A DNA stretch of 64,000 nt from Geodermatophilus saharensis (GCF_900188205.1 NZ_FZOH01000003.1:270539-334538), one strand, 5' to 3'. Numbered from the stretch's first letter, positions 16,556-25,881 are shown. Translations and numbers: made by a program. Notes: generated by a model from the letters alone, not told the origin.

Positions 16556-17818
16556 GTGACCCGGTCGACCGTCCCCCCGACGCCCACTGCCGCGTCCACC
16601 GCCGCGCAGGAGTCCGGCACCGCCGTCCGCCCCTTCCGGATCGAGGTCCCCGAGGAGGCCCTCACCGACCTGCGCAGACGCATCGAGGCGACCCGCTGGC
16701 CCACGCGGGAGCTGGTGCCCGACCGCTCGCAGGGAGTCCAGCTGCGGACGCTGCAGGAGCTCGCCCGCTACTGGGCGACCGAGTACGACTGGCGCCGCTG
16801 CGAGGCGCGGCTGAACGCGCTGCCGCAGTTCCTCACCCGGATCGACGGCGTGGACGTGCACTTCCTCCACGTGCGCTCGCCGCACGCCGAGGCGCTGCCG
16901 ATGGTCATGACGCACGGCTGGCCCGGGTCCGTCGTCGAGATGCTCGAGACGGTCGGACCCCTCACCGACCCGACGGCGCACGGCGGCCGCGCCGAGGACG
17001 CCTTCCACCTGGTGCTGCCGTCCCTGCCCGGGTACGGCTTCTCCGGCGAGCCGGCGGAGATCGGGTGGGACGTCGCCCGCGTCGGGCGGGCGTGGGCCGA
17101 GCTGATGCGCCGCCTGGGCTACGACCGCTACGTCGCCCAGGGCGGCGACGTGGGCGCCGGCGTCACCGACGCGATGGGCCGCCAGGCACCGGAGGGACTG
17201 CTGGGGATCCACCTGAACCTGCTCGTCACCGCGCTGGGCGCCCAGCTGCCGGGGGACGGCGAGCAGGAGCGCGCGGCCCTCGACGCGATCGCCACCTTCC
17301 GGTCGAGCGGCTTCGCGTACTTCCTCGAGCAGGCCACCCGGCCGCAGACCATCGGCTACGGCCTGCTCGACTCGCCCGTCGCCCTGGCCGCCTGGCTGCT
17401 CGACCACGACACCGACGCCTACTACAAGATCTCCCGCGCCTTCGTCGACGGGCAGCCGTCGGGCAACCTCACCCGCGACCACGTCCTCGACAACGTCACG
17501 CTGTACTGGCTGACCGGCACCGGGGCCTCGGCGGCCCGGTCCTACTGGGAGAGCTACGGCCCCGACGCCCCCGCGGCGGCCGCGGCCGGGCAGACCCCGC
17601 CGCCGGTCACCGTGCCGGTCGGGTTCACCACCTTCCCGGGCGAGATCTGGCGCACCCCGCGCAGCTGGGCCGAGCAGAGCTACCCCACCCTCAGCTACTT
17701 CAACGAGGTCGACCGGGGCGGCCACTTCGCCGCCTGGGAGGAGCCCGAGGTGTTCACCACCGAGGTCCGGGCCGCGTTCCGCCCGCTGCGCGCACCGCAG
17801 GTGCCCGGGCCGCGCTGA
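16556..17818 (+). CDS. epoxide hydrolase, microsomal type (EHN domain)
   Basis: 420 residues, GTG at 16556 after a perfect GAGGAGG. The N-terminal epoxide hydrolase domain (VRPFRIEVPEEALTDLRRRI to LARYWATEYDWRR) is followed by the alpha/beta hydrolase core: oxyanion HGWPGS, nucleophile Asp198 in QGGDVGAGV, cap region, and catalytic His in DRGGHFAAWEEP. It converts epoxides to diols. Position 199 is Val where the family (and the paralogue at 18397) has Trp, which may change the pocket. The function call is by family; the substrate is unknown. Confidence 0.88.
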   Translation: MTRSTVPPTPTAASTAAQESGTAVRPFRIEVPEEALTDLRRRIEATRWPTRELVPDRSQGVQLRTLQELARYWATEYDWRRCEARLNALPQFLTRIDGVDVHFLHVRSPHAEALPMVMTHGWPGSVVEMLETVGPLTDPTAHGGRAEDAFHLVLPSLPGYGFSGEPAEIGWDVARVGRAWAELMRRLGYDRYVAQGGDVGAGVTDAMGRQAPEGLLGIHLNLLVTALGAQLPGDGEQERAALDAIATFRSSGFAYFLEQATRPQTIGYGLLDSPVALAAWLLDHDTDAYYKISRAFVDGQPSGNLTRDHVLDNVTLYWLTGTGASAARSYWESYGPDAPAAAAAGQTPPPVTVPVGFTTFPGEIWRTPRSWAEQSYPTLSYFNEVDRGGHFAAWEEPEVFTTEVRAAFRPLRAPQVPGPR

Positions 17819-17824
17819 CCGGTC

Positions 17825-17875
17825 ACGGGCCCGGCGGTCCGGGGGACACCGCGTCCCCCGGACCGCCGGGCCCGT
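17825..17875. terminator. 23-bp perfect hairpin after epoxide hydrolase
   Basis: Arms 17825-17847 and 17853-17875 are perfectly complementary with a 5-nt loop (ACCGC). It begins 7 nt after the stop codon, between convergent genes. Very strong, but without a U-run. Confidence 0.7.
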
Positions 17876-17914
17876 CGTCGTCGCGGGTCGTCGTCGCGGG
17901 TCGTCGTCGCGGGT
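17876..17914. repeat. Three tandem 13-bp units
   Basis: CGTCGTCGCGGGT occurs three times exactly (17876-17888, 17889-17901, 17902-17914), directly after the hairpin and 8 bp before the end of the VOC gene. Likely a slippage product. Confidence 0.75.
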
Positions 17915-17922
17915 GGACGGCG

Positions 17923-18366
17923 TCAGCGGCCCGGCAGGCGCTCGGTGATCTCCTGCAGCACCCAGCCGTTGCCGTCGGGGTCGCTGAACACAGCGTGGGA
18001 CTGGTAGCTGCGGCCCTCGGGGTCGCGACCGGGCTGGCGCACGCCCGGGTCGTCGGGGTGGAAGCGGCCGGCCGAGCCGTGGAAGACCTCGCTGACCGGG
18101 GCACCCCGCTCCAGCAGCTCGGCGCGGGCGGCCTCGATGTCGCGGGTGACGAGCAGCAGGCCCTGCAGCGACCCCGGGGTCATGGTGGTCACCCCGGTGC
18201 CGAAGCTGATCGAGCACCCCGATCCCGGCGGGGTCAGCTGCACGATGCGGAACTGGTCCCCGCCGACGATGTCGGCGTCCTCCCGCCACCCGAGGCCCTT
18301 GTAGAACTCCTTGGCGCGGTCGACGTCGGAGACGGGCAGGACGACGACCTCGAGGTGCAGGTCCAC
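17923..18366 (-). CDS. VOC superfamily (glyoxalase/bleomycin resistance-like) protein
   Basis: 147 residues, GTG at 18366 with GGAG about 9 nt upstream. Paired beta-alpha-beta-beta-beta units: LEVVVLPVSDVDRAKEFYKGLGW at the start and SHAVFSDPDGNGWVLQEI at the end, typical of the VOC fold. His4, a residue near the middle and the final Glu could bind metal. It follows the second epoxide hydrolase gene by 30 nt on the same strand, so the two are probably an operon acting on an electrophile. Enzyme class is uncertain (glyoxalase, epimerase or drug-binding). Confidence 0.85.
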   Translation of the reverse strand: MDLHLEVVVLPVSDVDRAKEFYKGLGWREDADIVGGDQFRIVQLTPPGSGCSISFGTGVTTMTPGSLQGLLLVTRDIEAARAELLERGAPVSEVFHGSAGRFHPDDPGVRQPGRDPEGRSYQSHAVFSDPDGNGWVLQEITERLPGR

Positions 18367-18396
18367 GGGAGGGACTCCTCTCGGCTCGGAGCGTGG

Positions 18397-19662
18397 TCAG
18401 CGCGGCTGGGGGACCTGCGGGCCGCGCAGGGACCGGAAGCCGGCGCGGAGCTGGTCGACGAAGAGGGAGGGCTGCTCCCACGCGGCGAAGTGCCCGCCGC
18501 GGTCCAGCCGGTCGTAGTGGACGAGGCCGGGGTAGGCCCGCTCGGTCCAGCTGCGGGGGGCCTCGTACTGCTCGCCGGGGAAGACGCTGACCGCGACCGG
18601 GATCTGCACGCCCTTGGCGTCGAAGAAGCCGCCCCGGTACTCCCAGTAGAGCCGCGAGGCCGAGACCCCGGTGGTGGTCAGCCAGTAGAGCGTGATGTTG
18701 TCGAGGACCTCGTCGCGGGTCAGCTCGCCGGTGTCGCTGGTCTCCCGCTCCAGCGCCTGCGCCACCGCCGCGGCGGGCTGGCCGTCGGCGTCGTTGTGGT
18801 CCAGCAGCCAGGCGGCCAGGCCGACGGGGGAGTCGGCGATGCCGTACAGGGTCTGCGGGCGGGCGGCCATGTAGCGCGCGTACTCGACCTGCCCGTAGGT
18901 GCGCAGCAGCTGCTCGCAGGCGCGCCGCTCGTCGTCGGCGAGCCCGTCCGGCGGCGGGCCGCCGGCCACGAGGACCCGGTCGACGTCGGCCGGGACGACG
19001 GCGGGCATGTTGGTGTGGATGCCGAGCAGGCCCTCGGGGGCCTGCAGGCCCATCTGGTCGACGACGAAGGCGCCCCAGTCCCCGCCCTGGGCGACGTAGC
19101 GGTCGTAGCCCAGCCGGGTCATCAGCTGCGCCCAGGCCCGCGCCATCCGCTCCGGTCCCCAGCCGGTGCCGGTCGGCTTGCCGGAGAACCCGTAGCCGGG
19201 CATCGAGGGGATGACCACATGGAAGGCGTCGGCGGCGCTGCCGCCGTGCGCGGTGGGGTCGACCAGCGGCTCGATGATCTTCAGCTGCTCGATCACCGAC
19301 CCGGGCCAGCCGTGGTTGACCACCAGCGGCAGCGCGTCCTCGTGCCGGGAGCGCACGTGCAGGAAGTGGATGTCGAGCCCGTCGATCTCGGTGCGGAACT
19401 GCGGCAGCGCGTTGAGCCGCGCCTCGACGCGGCGCCAGTCGTAGTCGGTGGCCCAGTGCCGGGCCAGCGCCTGCATCGTGGCCAGCGGCACGCCCTGGGA
19501 GGTGTCGGGCACGGTCTCGCGCTCGGGCCACACGGTCGCCTCGATCCGCCGGCGCAGCTCGGCGAGGGCCTCGTCGGGGACCTCGATCCGGAACGGGCGG
19601 ATCGCGGCACCGTCCGGCTGCTGGGCGGCGGGGATCGGCGCGGGCGCGGTCGACCGGGACAT
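18397..19662 (-). CDS. epoxide hydrolase, microsomal type (EHN domain), second copy
   Basis: 421 residues, ATG at 19662 with GGAGGAGG-like sequence upstream. Same architecture as the gene at 16556: EHN domain (IRPFRIEVPDEALAELRRRI), HGWPGS oxyanion loop, nucleophile Asp195 in QGGDWGAFV with the usual Trp, and a C-terminal DRGGHFAAWEQP His. The two proteins are clear paralogues, converging on the VOC gene. Likely detoxification or catabolism of epoxides; terpene or limonene-like substrates are only a guess. Confidence 0.88.
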   Translation of the reverse strand: MSRSTAPAPIPAAQQPDGAAIRPFRIEVPDEALAELRRRIEATVWPERETVPDTSQGVPLATMQALARHWATDYDWRRVEARLNALPQFRTEIDGLDIHFLHVRSRHEDALPLVVNHGWPGSVIEQLKIIEPLVDPTAHGGSAADAFHVVIPSMPGYGFSGKPTGTGWGPERMARAWAQLMTRLGYDRYVAQGGDWGAFVVDQMGLQAPEGLLGIHTNMPAVVPADVDRVLVAGGPPPDGLADDERRACEQLLRTYGQVEYARYMAARPQTLYGIADSPVGLAAWLLDHNDADGQPAAAVAQALERETSDTGELTRDEVLDNITLYWLTTTGVSASRLYWEYRGGFFDAKGVQIPVAVSVFPGEQYEAPRSWTERAYPGLVHYDRLDRGGHFAAWEQPSLFVDQLRAGFRSLRGPQVPQPR

Positions 19663-19797
19663 GCGGGCCTCCTCCGGTGGGGCGGCGGGCCCGGCTGCGG
19701 GGGCGCCGACCGCCTGCTTGTGGGGACCGGCCCACGCTGGCAGTTCCCGGGCCGGCGTCGCGCCCGTGCATGTCCCGGGTCGGCACCCGGTCGCCGG

Positions 19798-19814
19798 CCG
19801 GTGCCCGGCACCGG
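19798..19814 (-). terminator. Hairpin after GH13 gene
   Basis: CCGGTGCC, one base, GGCACCGG: perfect 8-bp arms 23 nt after the GH13 stop. In the rest of 19663-19836 I see no gene. Confidence 0.45.
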
Positions 19815-19836
19815 GCCGGGGGTCGGAGGTCGGGCG

Positions 19837-21468
19837 TCAGGGGACCCGGGTCCGCAGGAGCACGCCCTCGTCGGGCCGCAGCACAAGTCCGGACGGCGTC
19901 GCGTCGTCCGGGCGCCCGGCCCGGCCGGGGTCGGTGGACAGCAGCACCTCGAGCTCCCCCGCGGGGAGGCCGTCGGCCGCCAGCGGCCGGGGGACGGCGG
20001 CGAAGTTGACCGCGGCCACCAGCCGGTCGGCCCCCTCGCCGCGCACCCAGGCCAGGACGTCGGGGCCGGCGCCGAGCACCCGCTGCGACCCGCTCTGCAG
20101 GACCGGCGAGCCCGCGCGCAGCGCACCGAGCCGGCGGACCAGCGACAGCGTCGAGTCCGGGTCGGCGGCCTGGCGCTCCACGCACAGCCGCTCGGCGTCG
20201 GCCACCAGGGGCAGCCACGGCTGCCCGGTGGTGAACCCGGCGCCCGGGCCGGCCACCGACGGCGGCCGCCAGGGGATCGGCGCGCGCTCGGGGTCGCGCC
20301 CGTCGACGTCGACCACGCGGTCGGGCGGCACGGAGGCGTCGGGCAGCCCCAGCTCGTCGCCCTGGTAGAGGAACGGCGTGCCGCGCAGCGCGGTCAGCAG
20401 CAGCGCGACCGCCCGCGCCCGGGCCGGGCCGTGTCCGCCGTCCCCCTCGGCGCCGTCGTAGCGGGTGGCGATGCGCGAGTGGTCGTGGTTGCCGAGGAAC
20501 CAGGCCGGCCAGGCCTCCGGCTCGGCCCGGGCCGTGAACTCCTCGACGGCGGTGCGGAAGGCGCCGGCGTCCCAGGGCAGGTGGACGAAGACGAAGTTGT
20601 GCGCCAGGTGCAGCTGGTCACCGCCGGCCAGGTAGGCGAGCACCCGCTGCAGGTCCAGCAGGTAGACCTCGCCGACGATCATCCGGTCGGGGAACTCGTC
20701 GACCACCCGCCGGATGCCGCGCAGCCGCTCGTGCACGGTCTCCCAGTCCTGGTCGTGCCGGCGGCCGGACCCGGCGTTGCTGCGCAGCAGCGGGTCCTTC
20801 GCCAGCCGCTGCAGCGCGTCGATCCGCAGCCCGTCGACGCCGCGGCGCAGCCAGAACCGGACCGTGTCGTGCATCGCGGCCTCGACCTCGGGGTTCTCCC
20901 AGTTCAGGTCCGGCTGCTGCGGCGTGTAGGAGTGCAGGTACCACTGGCCGGTGGGCTCGTCGAACGTCCAGGCCGGCCCGACCGCGGCGAACTCCGAGCG
21001 CCAGTCGTTGGGCGGCCCGCCGCCGGGTGCGCCGTCCCGCCACACGTACCAGTCGCGCTTCGGGTCCTCGCGCGAGGACCGCGACGCCAGGAACCACGGG
21101 TGCCGGTCTGAGGAGTGGTTGGGCACCCAGTCCAGCACCACGCGGATGCCCCGCTCGTGGCAGTCGGCGACCAGGGCGTCGAGCTCGTCGAGGCCGCCGA
21201 AGAGCGGGTCGACGGCGCAGAAGTCGGCGACGTCGTAGCCGAAGTCGGCCATCGGCGAGGGGAACACCGGGGAGAGCCACACCGCCCCCACGGACAGCGC
21301 CGACAGGTGGTCCAGGTGCGCCCGCAGGCCGGCGAGGTCGCCCACGCCGTCGCCGTCGGAGTCGGCGAACGACCGCGGGTAGACCTGGTAGACGGCGCTG
21401 CGCCGCCACCACTCCGGCTCCGCCGCCTGCGGGGTGTCCGGGCGGGGGGCTGTCGGGTCGCCGCTCAT
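19837..21468 (-). CDS. glycoside hydrolase family 13 alpha-glucosidase-type protein
   Basis: 543 residues, ATG at 21468. Cytosolic (beta/alpha)8 enzyme of the oligo-1,6-glucosidase/alpha-glucosidase group: AVYQVYPRSFADSDGDGVGDL, DWVPNHSSDRHPWF, catalytic nucleophile Asp217 in VDGLRIDA, acid Glu267 in VGEVYL, and Asp329 in GNHDHSR. It hydrolyses short alpha-glucosides such as maltose, isomaltose or trehalose. No signal peptide. Only 17 bp separate it from the earliest start of the divergent NADH dehydrogenase gene, so that gene's real start may be further in. A hairpin follows the stop. Confidence 0.9.
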   Translation of the reverse strand: MSGDPTAPRPDTPQAAEPEWWRRSAVYQVYPRSFADSDGDGVGDLAGLRAHLDHLSALSVGAVWLSPVFPSPMADFGYDVADFCAVDPLFGGLDELDALVADCHERGIRVVLDWVPNHSSDRHPWFLASRSSREDPKRDWYVWRDGAPGGGPPNDWRSEFAAVGPAWTFDEPTGQWYLHSYTPQQPDLNWENPEVEAAMHDTVRFWLRRGVDGLRIDALQRLAKDPLLRSNAGSGRRHDQDWETVHERLRGIRRVVDEFPDRMIVGEVYLLDLQRVLAYLAGGDQLHLAHNFVFVHLPWDAGAFRTAVEEFTARAEPEAWPAWFLGNHDHSRIATRYDGAEGDGGHGPARARAVALLLTALRGTPFLYQGDELGLPDASVPPDRVVDVDGRDPERAPIPWRPPSVAGPGAGFTTGQPWLPLVADAERLCVERQAADPDSTLSLVRRLGALRAGSPVLQSGSQRVLGAGPDVLAWVRGEGADRLVAAVNFAAVPRPLAADGLPAGELEVLLSTDPGRAGRPDDATPSGLVLRPDEGVLLRTRVP

Positions 21469-21485
21469 GGTGCGAGCATCCCGCC

Positions 21486-22919
21486 ATGACCGGCACGCCC
21501 GCTCGCCGCCGTCCGCCGCTCCGCTCGATCCGGCCGGGAGGTGGTACCGCCGGGCAGGCGGTGACGAGTCCGCCGCACCGCCGTCCGCGGGTGGTCGTCG
21601 TCGGCGGCGGGTTCGCCGGCTTCCACGCCCTGCGCCACCTGCAGCGCCACCTGCCGCGCGAGGCCGCCGAGCTGGTGCTGGTGACGCCCAACGACTACCT
21701 GCTCTACAGCCCGTTGCTGCCCGAGGTGGCCACCGGCGTCGTGGAGGCCCGGCACATCGCGGTGTCGCTGCGGCGCACCCTGCCGCGGGTGCGGCTGGTG
21801 CTCGGCCGCGTCTCCGACGTCGACCTGACCACGCGCATGGTCACCGTCCGGCGCGCCGACCTCGAGCACCGGCTCGACTGGGACCACCTGGTCCTGGTGC
21901 CCGGCTCCGTCACCCGGCAGTTCGACATCCCCGGGGTGCCCGACCACGCCCGCGGCCTGAAGACCCTCGTCGAGGCGGTCTACCTGCGCGACCACCTGCT
22001 CGAGCAGCTCGACCTCGCCGACGCCCAGCCCGACACCGAGGCCGGCCGGGCCGCGCGCGAGGAGATGCTCACCGTGGTGGCGGTCGGCGCCGGCTACACC
22101 GGCACCGAGTTCGTCGCCCAGGCCCAGCGCTGGCTGACCCGCATCGAGGGCCGCTGGGACCGCACCCGCGCCCGGGACGTGCGGTGGGTGCTGGTCGACG
22201 TCGCCCCGGCCGTCCTCCCGGAGCTCGGCCCGCGGCTCGGTGAGCACGCGCTGCGGGTGCTGCACGACCGGGGCGTCGACGTCCGCCTGCGGACCAGCGT
22301 GTCCGAGGCCGAGGACACCCGCGTCACCCTCACCGACGGCACGACCATCCGCACCCGCACCCTCGTCTGGGGCGCCGGGGTGGTGGCCAGCCCGCTGGTG
22401 ATGGCCCTGGGGCTGCCCACGCGCAAGGGCCGGCTGGTCACCGACCCCGACCTGTCGGTGCCGGGGGTCCACGGCCTGTGGGCGGCCGGCGACGCCGCCG
22501 CGGTGCCCGACCTCGCCGCGCGCGGGACCGCCGACGGGCGGCTGCCCGACACCCCGCCCACCGCCCAGCACGCCCAGCGCCAGGGCGTCGCGCTGGGCCG
22601 CAACATCGCCGCCGCCCTGGGCCACGGCACCGCGCGCCCCTACCGGCACACCGACCTGGGCCTGGTGGCCGACCTCGGCGGGTTCGACGCCGTCGCCCGC
22701 CCGCTGGGCGTCCCGCTGACCGGGCCGGTGGCCAAGGTGGTCACCCGCGGCTACCACCTGTACGCGCTGCCGGCGATGTCCAACCGGGTGCGGGTGGCCC
22801 TCGACTGGGTGTTCCAGAGCGTGCTCCCGCCGGACGAGACGCAGCTGTCGGTGGTGCGCGAGGAGGACGCGCGGCTGGCCACCGCCCAGGCCACGGCCAT
22901 CTACGGCTCGACGGCCTGA
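21486..22919 (+). CDS. type II NADH dehydrogenase-like FAD oxidoreductase
   Basis: Up to 477 residues from ATG 21486. GTG at 21561 is an attractive alternative: it removes a low-complexity N-terminus and leaves room for divergent promoters. Rossmann FAD motif VVVVGGGFAGFHALRHL, NAD motif VVAVGAGYTGTEFVAQ, FAD motif VHGLWAAGDAAAVPD, and a C-terminal amphipathic tail (VFQSVLPPDETQL) that fits membrane attachment. It would oxidise NADH and reduce quinone without pumping protons. Followed after 119 bp by kup. Confidence 0.88.
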   Translation: MTGTPARRRPPLRSIRPGGGTAGQAVTSPPHRRPRVVVVGGGFAGFHALRHLQRHLPREAAELVLVTPNDYLLYSPLLPEVATGVVEARHIAVSLRRTLPRVRLVLGRVSDVDLTTRMVTVRRADLEHRLDWDHLVLVPGSVTRQFDIPGVPDHARGLKTLVEAVYLRDHLLEQLDLADAQPDTEAGRAAREEMLTVVAVGAGYTGTEFVAQAQRWLTRIEGRWDRTRARDVRWVLVDVAPAVLPELGPRLGEHALRVLHDRGVDVRLRTSVSEAEDTRVTLTDGTTIRTRTLVWGAGVVASPLVMALGLPTRKGRLVTDPDLSVPGVHGLWAAGDAAAVPDLAARGTADGRLPDTPPTAQHAQRQGVALGRNIAAALGHGTARPYRHTDLGLVADLGGFDAVARPLGVPLTGPVAKVVTRGYHLYALPAMSNRVRVALDWVFQSVLPPDETQLSVVREEDARLATAQATAIYGSTA

Positions 22920-23038
22920 GGCCGCCGGCGCCGGGGACGGCGCACGGCGGGGTGTCCGCGACCGGCCGCGAGGGACACCATGGGCTCCGCGCCGGTCCGC
23001 CGGGGAGGGCGGCCCGGACGCGGGGAGGAGCGGCCGCC

Positions 23039-24997
23039 GTGGCGCGATCCGGGACCGGCCAGGGCGTCCGGCGCGACCGCCGTCCGGCGCGGCCGCCGCG
23101 CACCGGGCCGGCCCCGGGGGAGTCCGCGCTGGTGATCGGCGCGCTGGGCGTCGTCTACGGGGACATCGGCACCAGCCCGCTCTACGCGATGGAGACGGTC
23201 TTCGCCGTCGACGGCGGCGCGGTGGGCGCCGCCACCCGCGACGTCCTCGGGGTCGCGTCGCTGGTGTTCTGGTCGCTGACCCTCACCGTGACGGTCAAGT
23301 ACGTCGTCGTCGTCCTGCGGGCCGACAACCACGGCGAGGGCGGCGTGCTGTCGCTGGCCACCCTCGTCGCCCGCTCCCTGGGCCCCGCCGCCGGCCGCCG
23401 CGCCGCCGTGGCCATGGCGCTGGGCGTGCTGGGGGCGTCGCTGTTCTACGGCGACAGCGTGATCACGCCGGCCATCTCGGTGCTGTCGGCCGTGGAGGGC
23501 CTGGAGGTCGTGGACCCGGGGCTCTCCCGCGTGGTGCTCCCGCTGGCGGTCGCGGTGCTGACGACGCTGTTCCTCGTCCAGCGGTGGGGGACCAGCCGCG
23601 TCGGGCGCGCCTTCGGGCCGGTGATGCTCGTGTGGTTCGGCGTCCTCGGCGCGGCCGGGCTGGCGCACGTCCTGGCGCGGCCGGAGGTGCTGCGGGGGCT
23701 CTCGCCGGGCTACGCGCTGGAGTTCGCCGTCGACCGGCCGGGGGTCGCGCTCGCGGTGATGGGCGCGGTGGTGCTGACGGTCACCGGCGCCGAGGCCCTC
23801 TACGCCGACATGGGGCACTTCGGGCGCCGGCCGATCCGCCGCGCCTGGTTCCTGCTCGTCTTCCCGGCCCTGGTCCTCAACTACCTGGGCCAGGCGGCGC
23901 TGGTCGAGGGCGACGCGGGAGCGCGCGACGACCCGTTCTTCCTGCTCTTCCCGTCCTGGGCGCAGCTGCCCGTGGTCGTGCTCGCCACCGCCGCCACGGT
24001 GATCGCCTCCCAGGCCGTCCTCGCCGGCGCCTTCTCGGTGTCCCGGCAGGCGATGGCGCTGGGCTACCTGCCGCGGCGGCGGGTGCGGCACACCTCCGCG
24101 CAGGAGGCCGGCCAGGTGTACGTCCCGGCGGTCAACGCGGTGCTGTTCGTGCTGGTCCTCGCCGTGACGGTGGGGTTCGGCTCCTCCGCCCGGCTGGCCG
24201 CCGCGTACGGGGTGGCGGTGACGGCCACGTTCCTCGTCACGACGGCGCTGCTGCTCGTGCTCGCCCGGGTGCGCTGGCGGTGGTCCCGGCGCCGGCTGGT
24301 GCTCCTCGGCGGCGTGCTCGGCGCGGTCGAGGTCGCCTACGCCGCCGCGACCCTGCCCAAGGTGCCGCACGGCGGCTGGCTGACCCTGCTGATCGCCGGC
24401 ACCGTCCTCACGGTCATGACCACCTGGCGCCGGGGGCGCGAGCTGCTGGTGGCCCGGCGCGCCCAGCAGGAGGGCCCGCTGGACGCCGTCCTCGCCGAGG
24501 TGCGCGCGGCCGCCGTCCCCCGCGTGCCCGGGGTCGCGGTCTACCTGCACCCCACGGACGCGACCGCGCCGCTGGCGCTGCGCGCGACCGTCGCCCGCTT
24601 CTCGGTGCTCCACGAGCGGGTCGTGCTGCTCACCGGGCGGACGGCGGCCGTGCCGCACCTGCCGGAGGAGCGGCGGGTCACCACCCGTCCCCTCGGTCCC
24701 CCCGCGGCCGGGTTCGTCCACGTCGTCGTGGAGTCCGGCTTCCTGGACCGCCCGGACCTCGAGGCCGCGCTGCGCCGCGCCCTGCCCGGGGTCGCGGGGA
24801 CCGGCGCGCCCGCCGACCCGGACGCGGCGACCTGGTTCGTGACCCGGCCGGCGCTGCGCCCGACACCGCGGTCGGGGATGAGCGCGTGGCGCACCCGGCT
24901 GTTCGTGCTGCTCGCCCACGGCGGGACCGGCCGCCCGGAGCACCTCGCGCTGCCCCCGGAGCGCACCGTCGTCATGGGCGCGGAGATCGACCTCTGA
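23039..24997 (+). CDS. kup: Kup-type potassium uptake transporter
   Basis: 652 residues, GTG at 23039 with GGGGAGGAG upstream. About twelve membrane segments after a basic N-terminus; the signature GALGVVYGDIGTSPLYAMETVF marks the first helix, followed by ADNHGEGGVLSLATL, SLFYGDSVITPAISVLSAVEG and TGAEALYADMGHFGR. A C-terminal cytosolic domain of about 170 residues completes the usual length. It imports K+ with protons. No riboswitch or KdpD-type regulator is visible nearby. Confidence 0.95.
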   Translation: MARSGTGQGVRRDRRPARPPRTGPAPGESALVIGALGVVYGDIGTSPLYAMETVFAVDGGAVGAATRDVLGVASLVFWSLTLTVTVKYVVVVLRADNHGEGGVLSLATLVARSLGPAAGRRAAVAMALGVLGASLFYGDSVITPAISVLSAVEGLEVVDPGLSRVVLPLAVAVLTTLFLVQRWGTSRVGRAFGPVMLVWFGVLGAAGLAHVLARPEVLRGLSPGYALEFAVDRPGVALAVMGAVVLTVTGAEALYADMGHFGRRPIRRAWFLLVFPALVLNYLGQAALVEGDAGARDDPFFLLFPSWAQLPVVVLATAATVIASQAVLAGAFSVSRQAMALGYLPRRRVRHTSAQEAGQVYVPAVNAVLFVLVLAVTVGFGSSARLAAAYGVAVTATFLVTTALLLVLARVRWRWSRRRLVLLGGVLGAVEVAYAAATLPKVPHGGWLTLLIAGTVLTVMTTWRRGRELLVARRAQQEGPLDAVLAEVRAAAVPRVPGVAVYLHPTDATAPLALRATVARFSVLHERVVLLTGRTAAVPHLPEERRVTTRPLGPPAAGFVHVVVESGFLDRPDLEAALRRALPGVAGTGAPADPDAATWFVTRPALRPTPRSGMSAWRTRLFVLLAHGGTGRPEHLALPPERTVVMGAEIDL

Positions 24998-25062
24998 CCC
25001 CGCCGGGGGAGGATCGGCCGCGGGCCGGGGCTCCGGCCGGGCGGCGGCGAGGGGAGCGGGAC

Positions 25063-25791
25063 GTGACCGACGAGGGGGACCTGCGGCGGCGGTGGGCGCA
25101 GGGGCGGCCCGCCCACGGGGTGTGGAGCCTGCTGCCGGGCGCGGTGACCGCGGAGGTGCTCGCGCGGACCGGCGCGGACTACGTCGTCGTCGACCTGCAG
25201 CACGGCGCGGCGGCCGAGGCCGAGCTGCCCGGGGTCGCGGCGGCGGTGACCGCGGCCGGCGCGGTGCCGCTGGTGCGCACCCGCAGCCCCTCCTTCGCCG
25301 ACGTCGGCCGCCCGCTCGACCTCGGCGCCCGCAGCGTGGTCGTCCCCAACGTGCGCGACGCCGCGCACGCCCGGGAGGTCGTGGCCGCCTGCCGGTACGC
25401 CCCGGCCGGCGGACGGTCGATCGGGCGGCTGTCGGGCGGGTGCGAGCAGCCCCTGGTGGTCGTGATGGTCGAGTCCGCGAGCGCGCTCGACGACCTCGAC
25501 GCCGTCCTCGCCGTCGAGGGGCTCGACGGGGTCTACGTCGGCCCCGGGGACCTGTCGCTGTCGCTGGGCCTGGCGGGAGCCGACCGGCGGGAGGAGCTGC
25601 GCGGCGTGCTGTCCTCGGTCGTGGCCCGCGCGGTGGCCGCCGGCGTGCCCGTCGGGGTGCACGCCTCCAGCGGTCGGGAGGCCGCGGGGTGGGCCGCGGA
25701 GGGCGCCACGATCGTCACGGTCGCCGTCGACGCCGGTTCGCTGGGGGAGGCGGTGACCGGCCACCTCGGCGTCGCCCGCGCCCGTACCTGA
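25063..25791 (+). CDS. HpcH/HpaI aldolase family protein
   Basis: 242 residues, GTG at 25063 with GGGGAGC upstream. Class II-type pyruvate aldolase barrel: VVVDLQHGA with His47, Arg72 in VRTRS, metal ligands Glu137 (MVES) and Asp163 (GPGDLSLSLG). It would cleave or form 4-hydroxy-2-oxo acids. It is somewhat short: after GGRSIG the usual stretch before the metal-binding Glu is missing about 15 residues, so substrate specificity may differ. It follows kup by 65 nt and is closed by a hairpin. Confidence 0.85.
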   Translation: MTDEGDLRRRWAQGRPAHGVWSLLPGAVTAEVLARTGADYVVVDLQHGAAAEAELPGVAAAVTAAGAVPLVRTRSPSFADVGRPLDLGARSVVVPNVRDAAHAREVVAACRYAPAGGRSIGRLSGGCEQPLVVVMVESASALDDLDAVLAVEGLDGVYVGPGDLSLSLGLAGADRREELRGVLSSVVARAVAAGVPVGVHASSGREAAGWAAEGATIVTVAVDAGSLGEAVTGHLGVARART

Positions 25792-25810
25792 CACCGCACC
25801 CGACCGCGGT

Positions 25811-25837
25811 GTCCCGCCGGTGTATCAGCGGCGGGAC
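25811..25837 (+). terminator. 9-bp hairpin with GTATCAG in the loop
   Basis: GTCCCGCCG and CGGCGGGAC around a 9-nt loop, 19 nt after the aldolase stop and 44 nt before the next GTG. It could terminate the aldolase transcript or act as an operator for the following operon. The loop contains GTATCAG, also seen at 33116-33122 and, inverted, at 30517-30523. Confidence 0.5.
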
Positions 25838-25881
25838 CGGGCCCCTCTGCCGGTCGTCGTCACCGACGGAGGGGACCGCCC

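Noticed and set aside
16088..20218. Open minus-strand frame of about 1,370 codons across the epoxide hydrolases
   Set aside because: Antisense or out of frame to genes with clear domains; no recognisable motif in its own translation.
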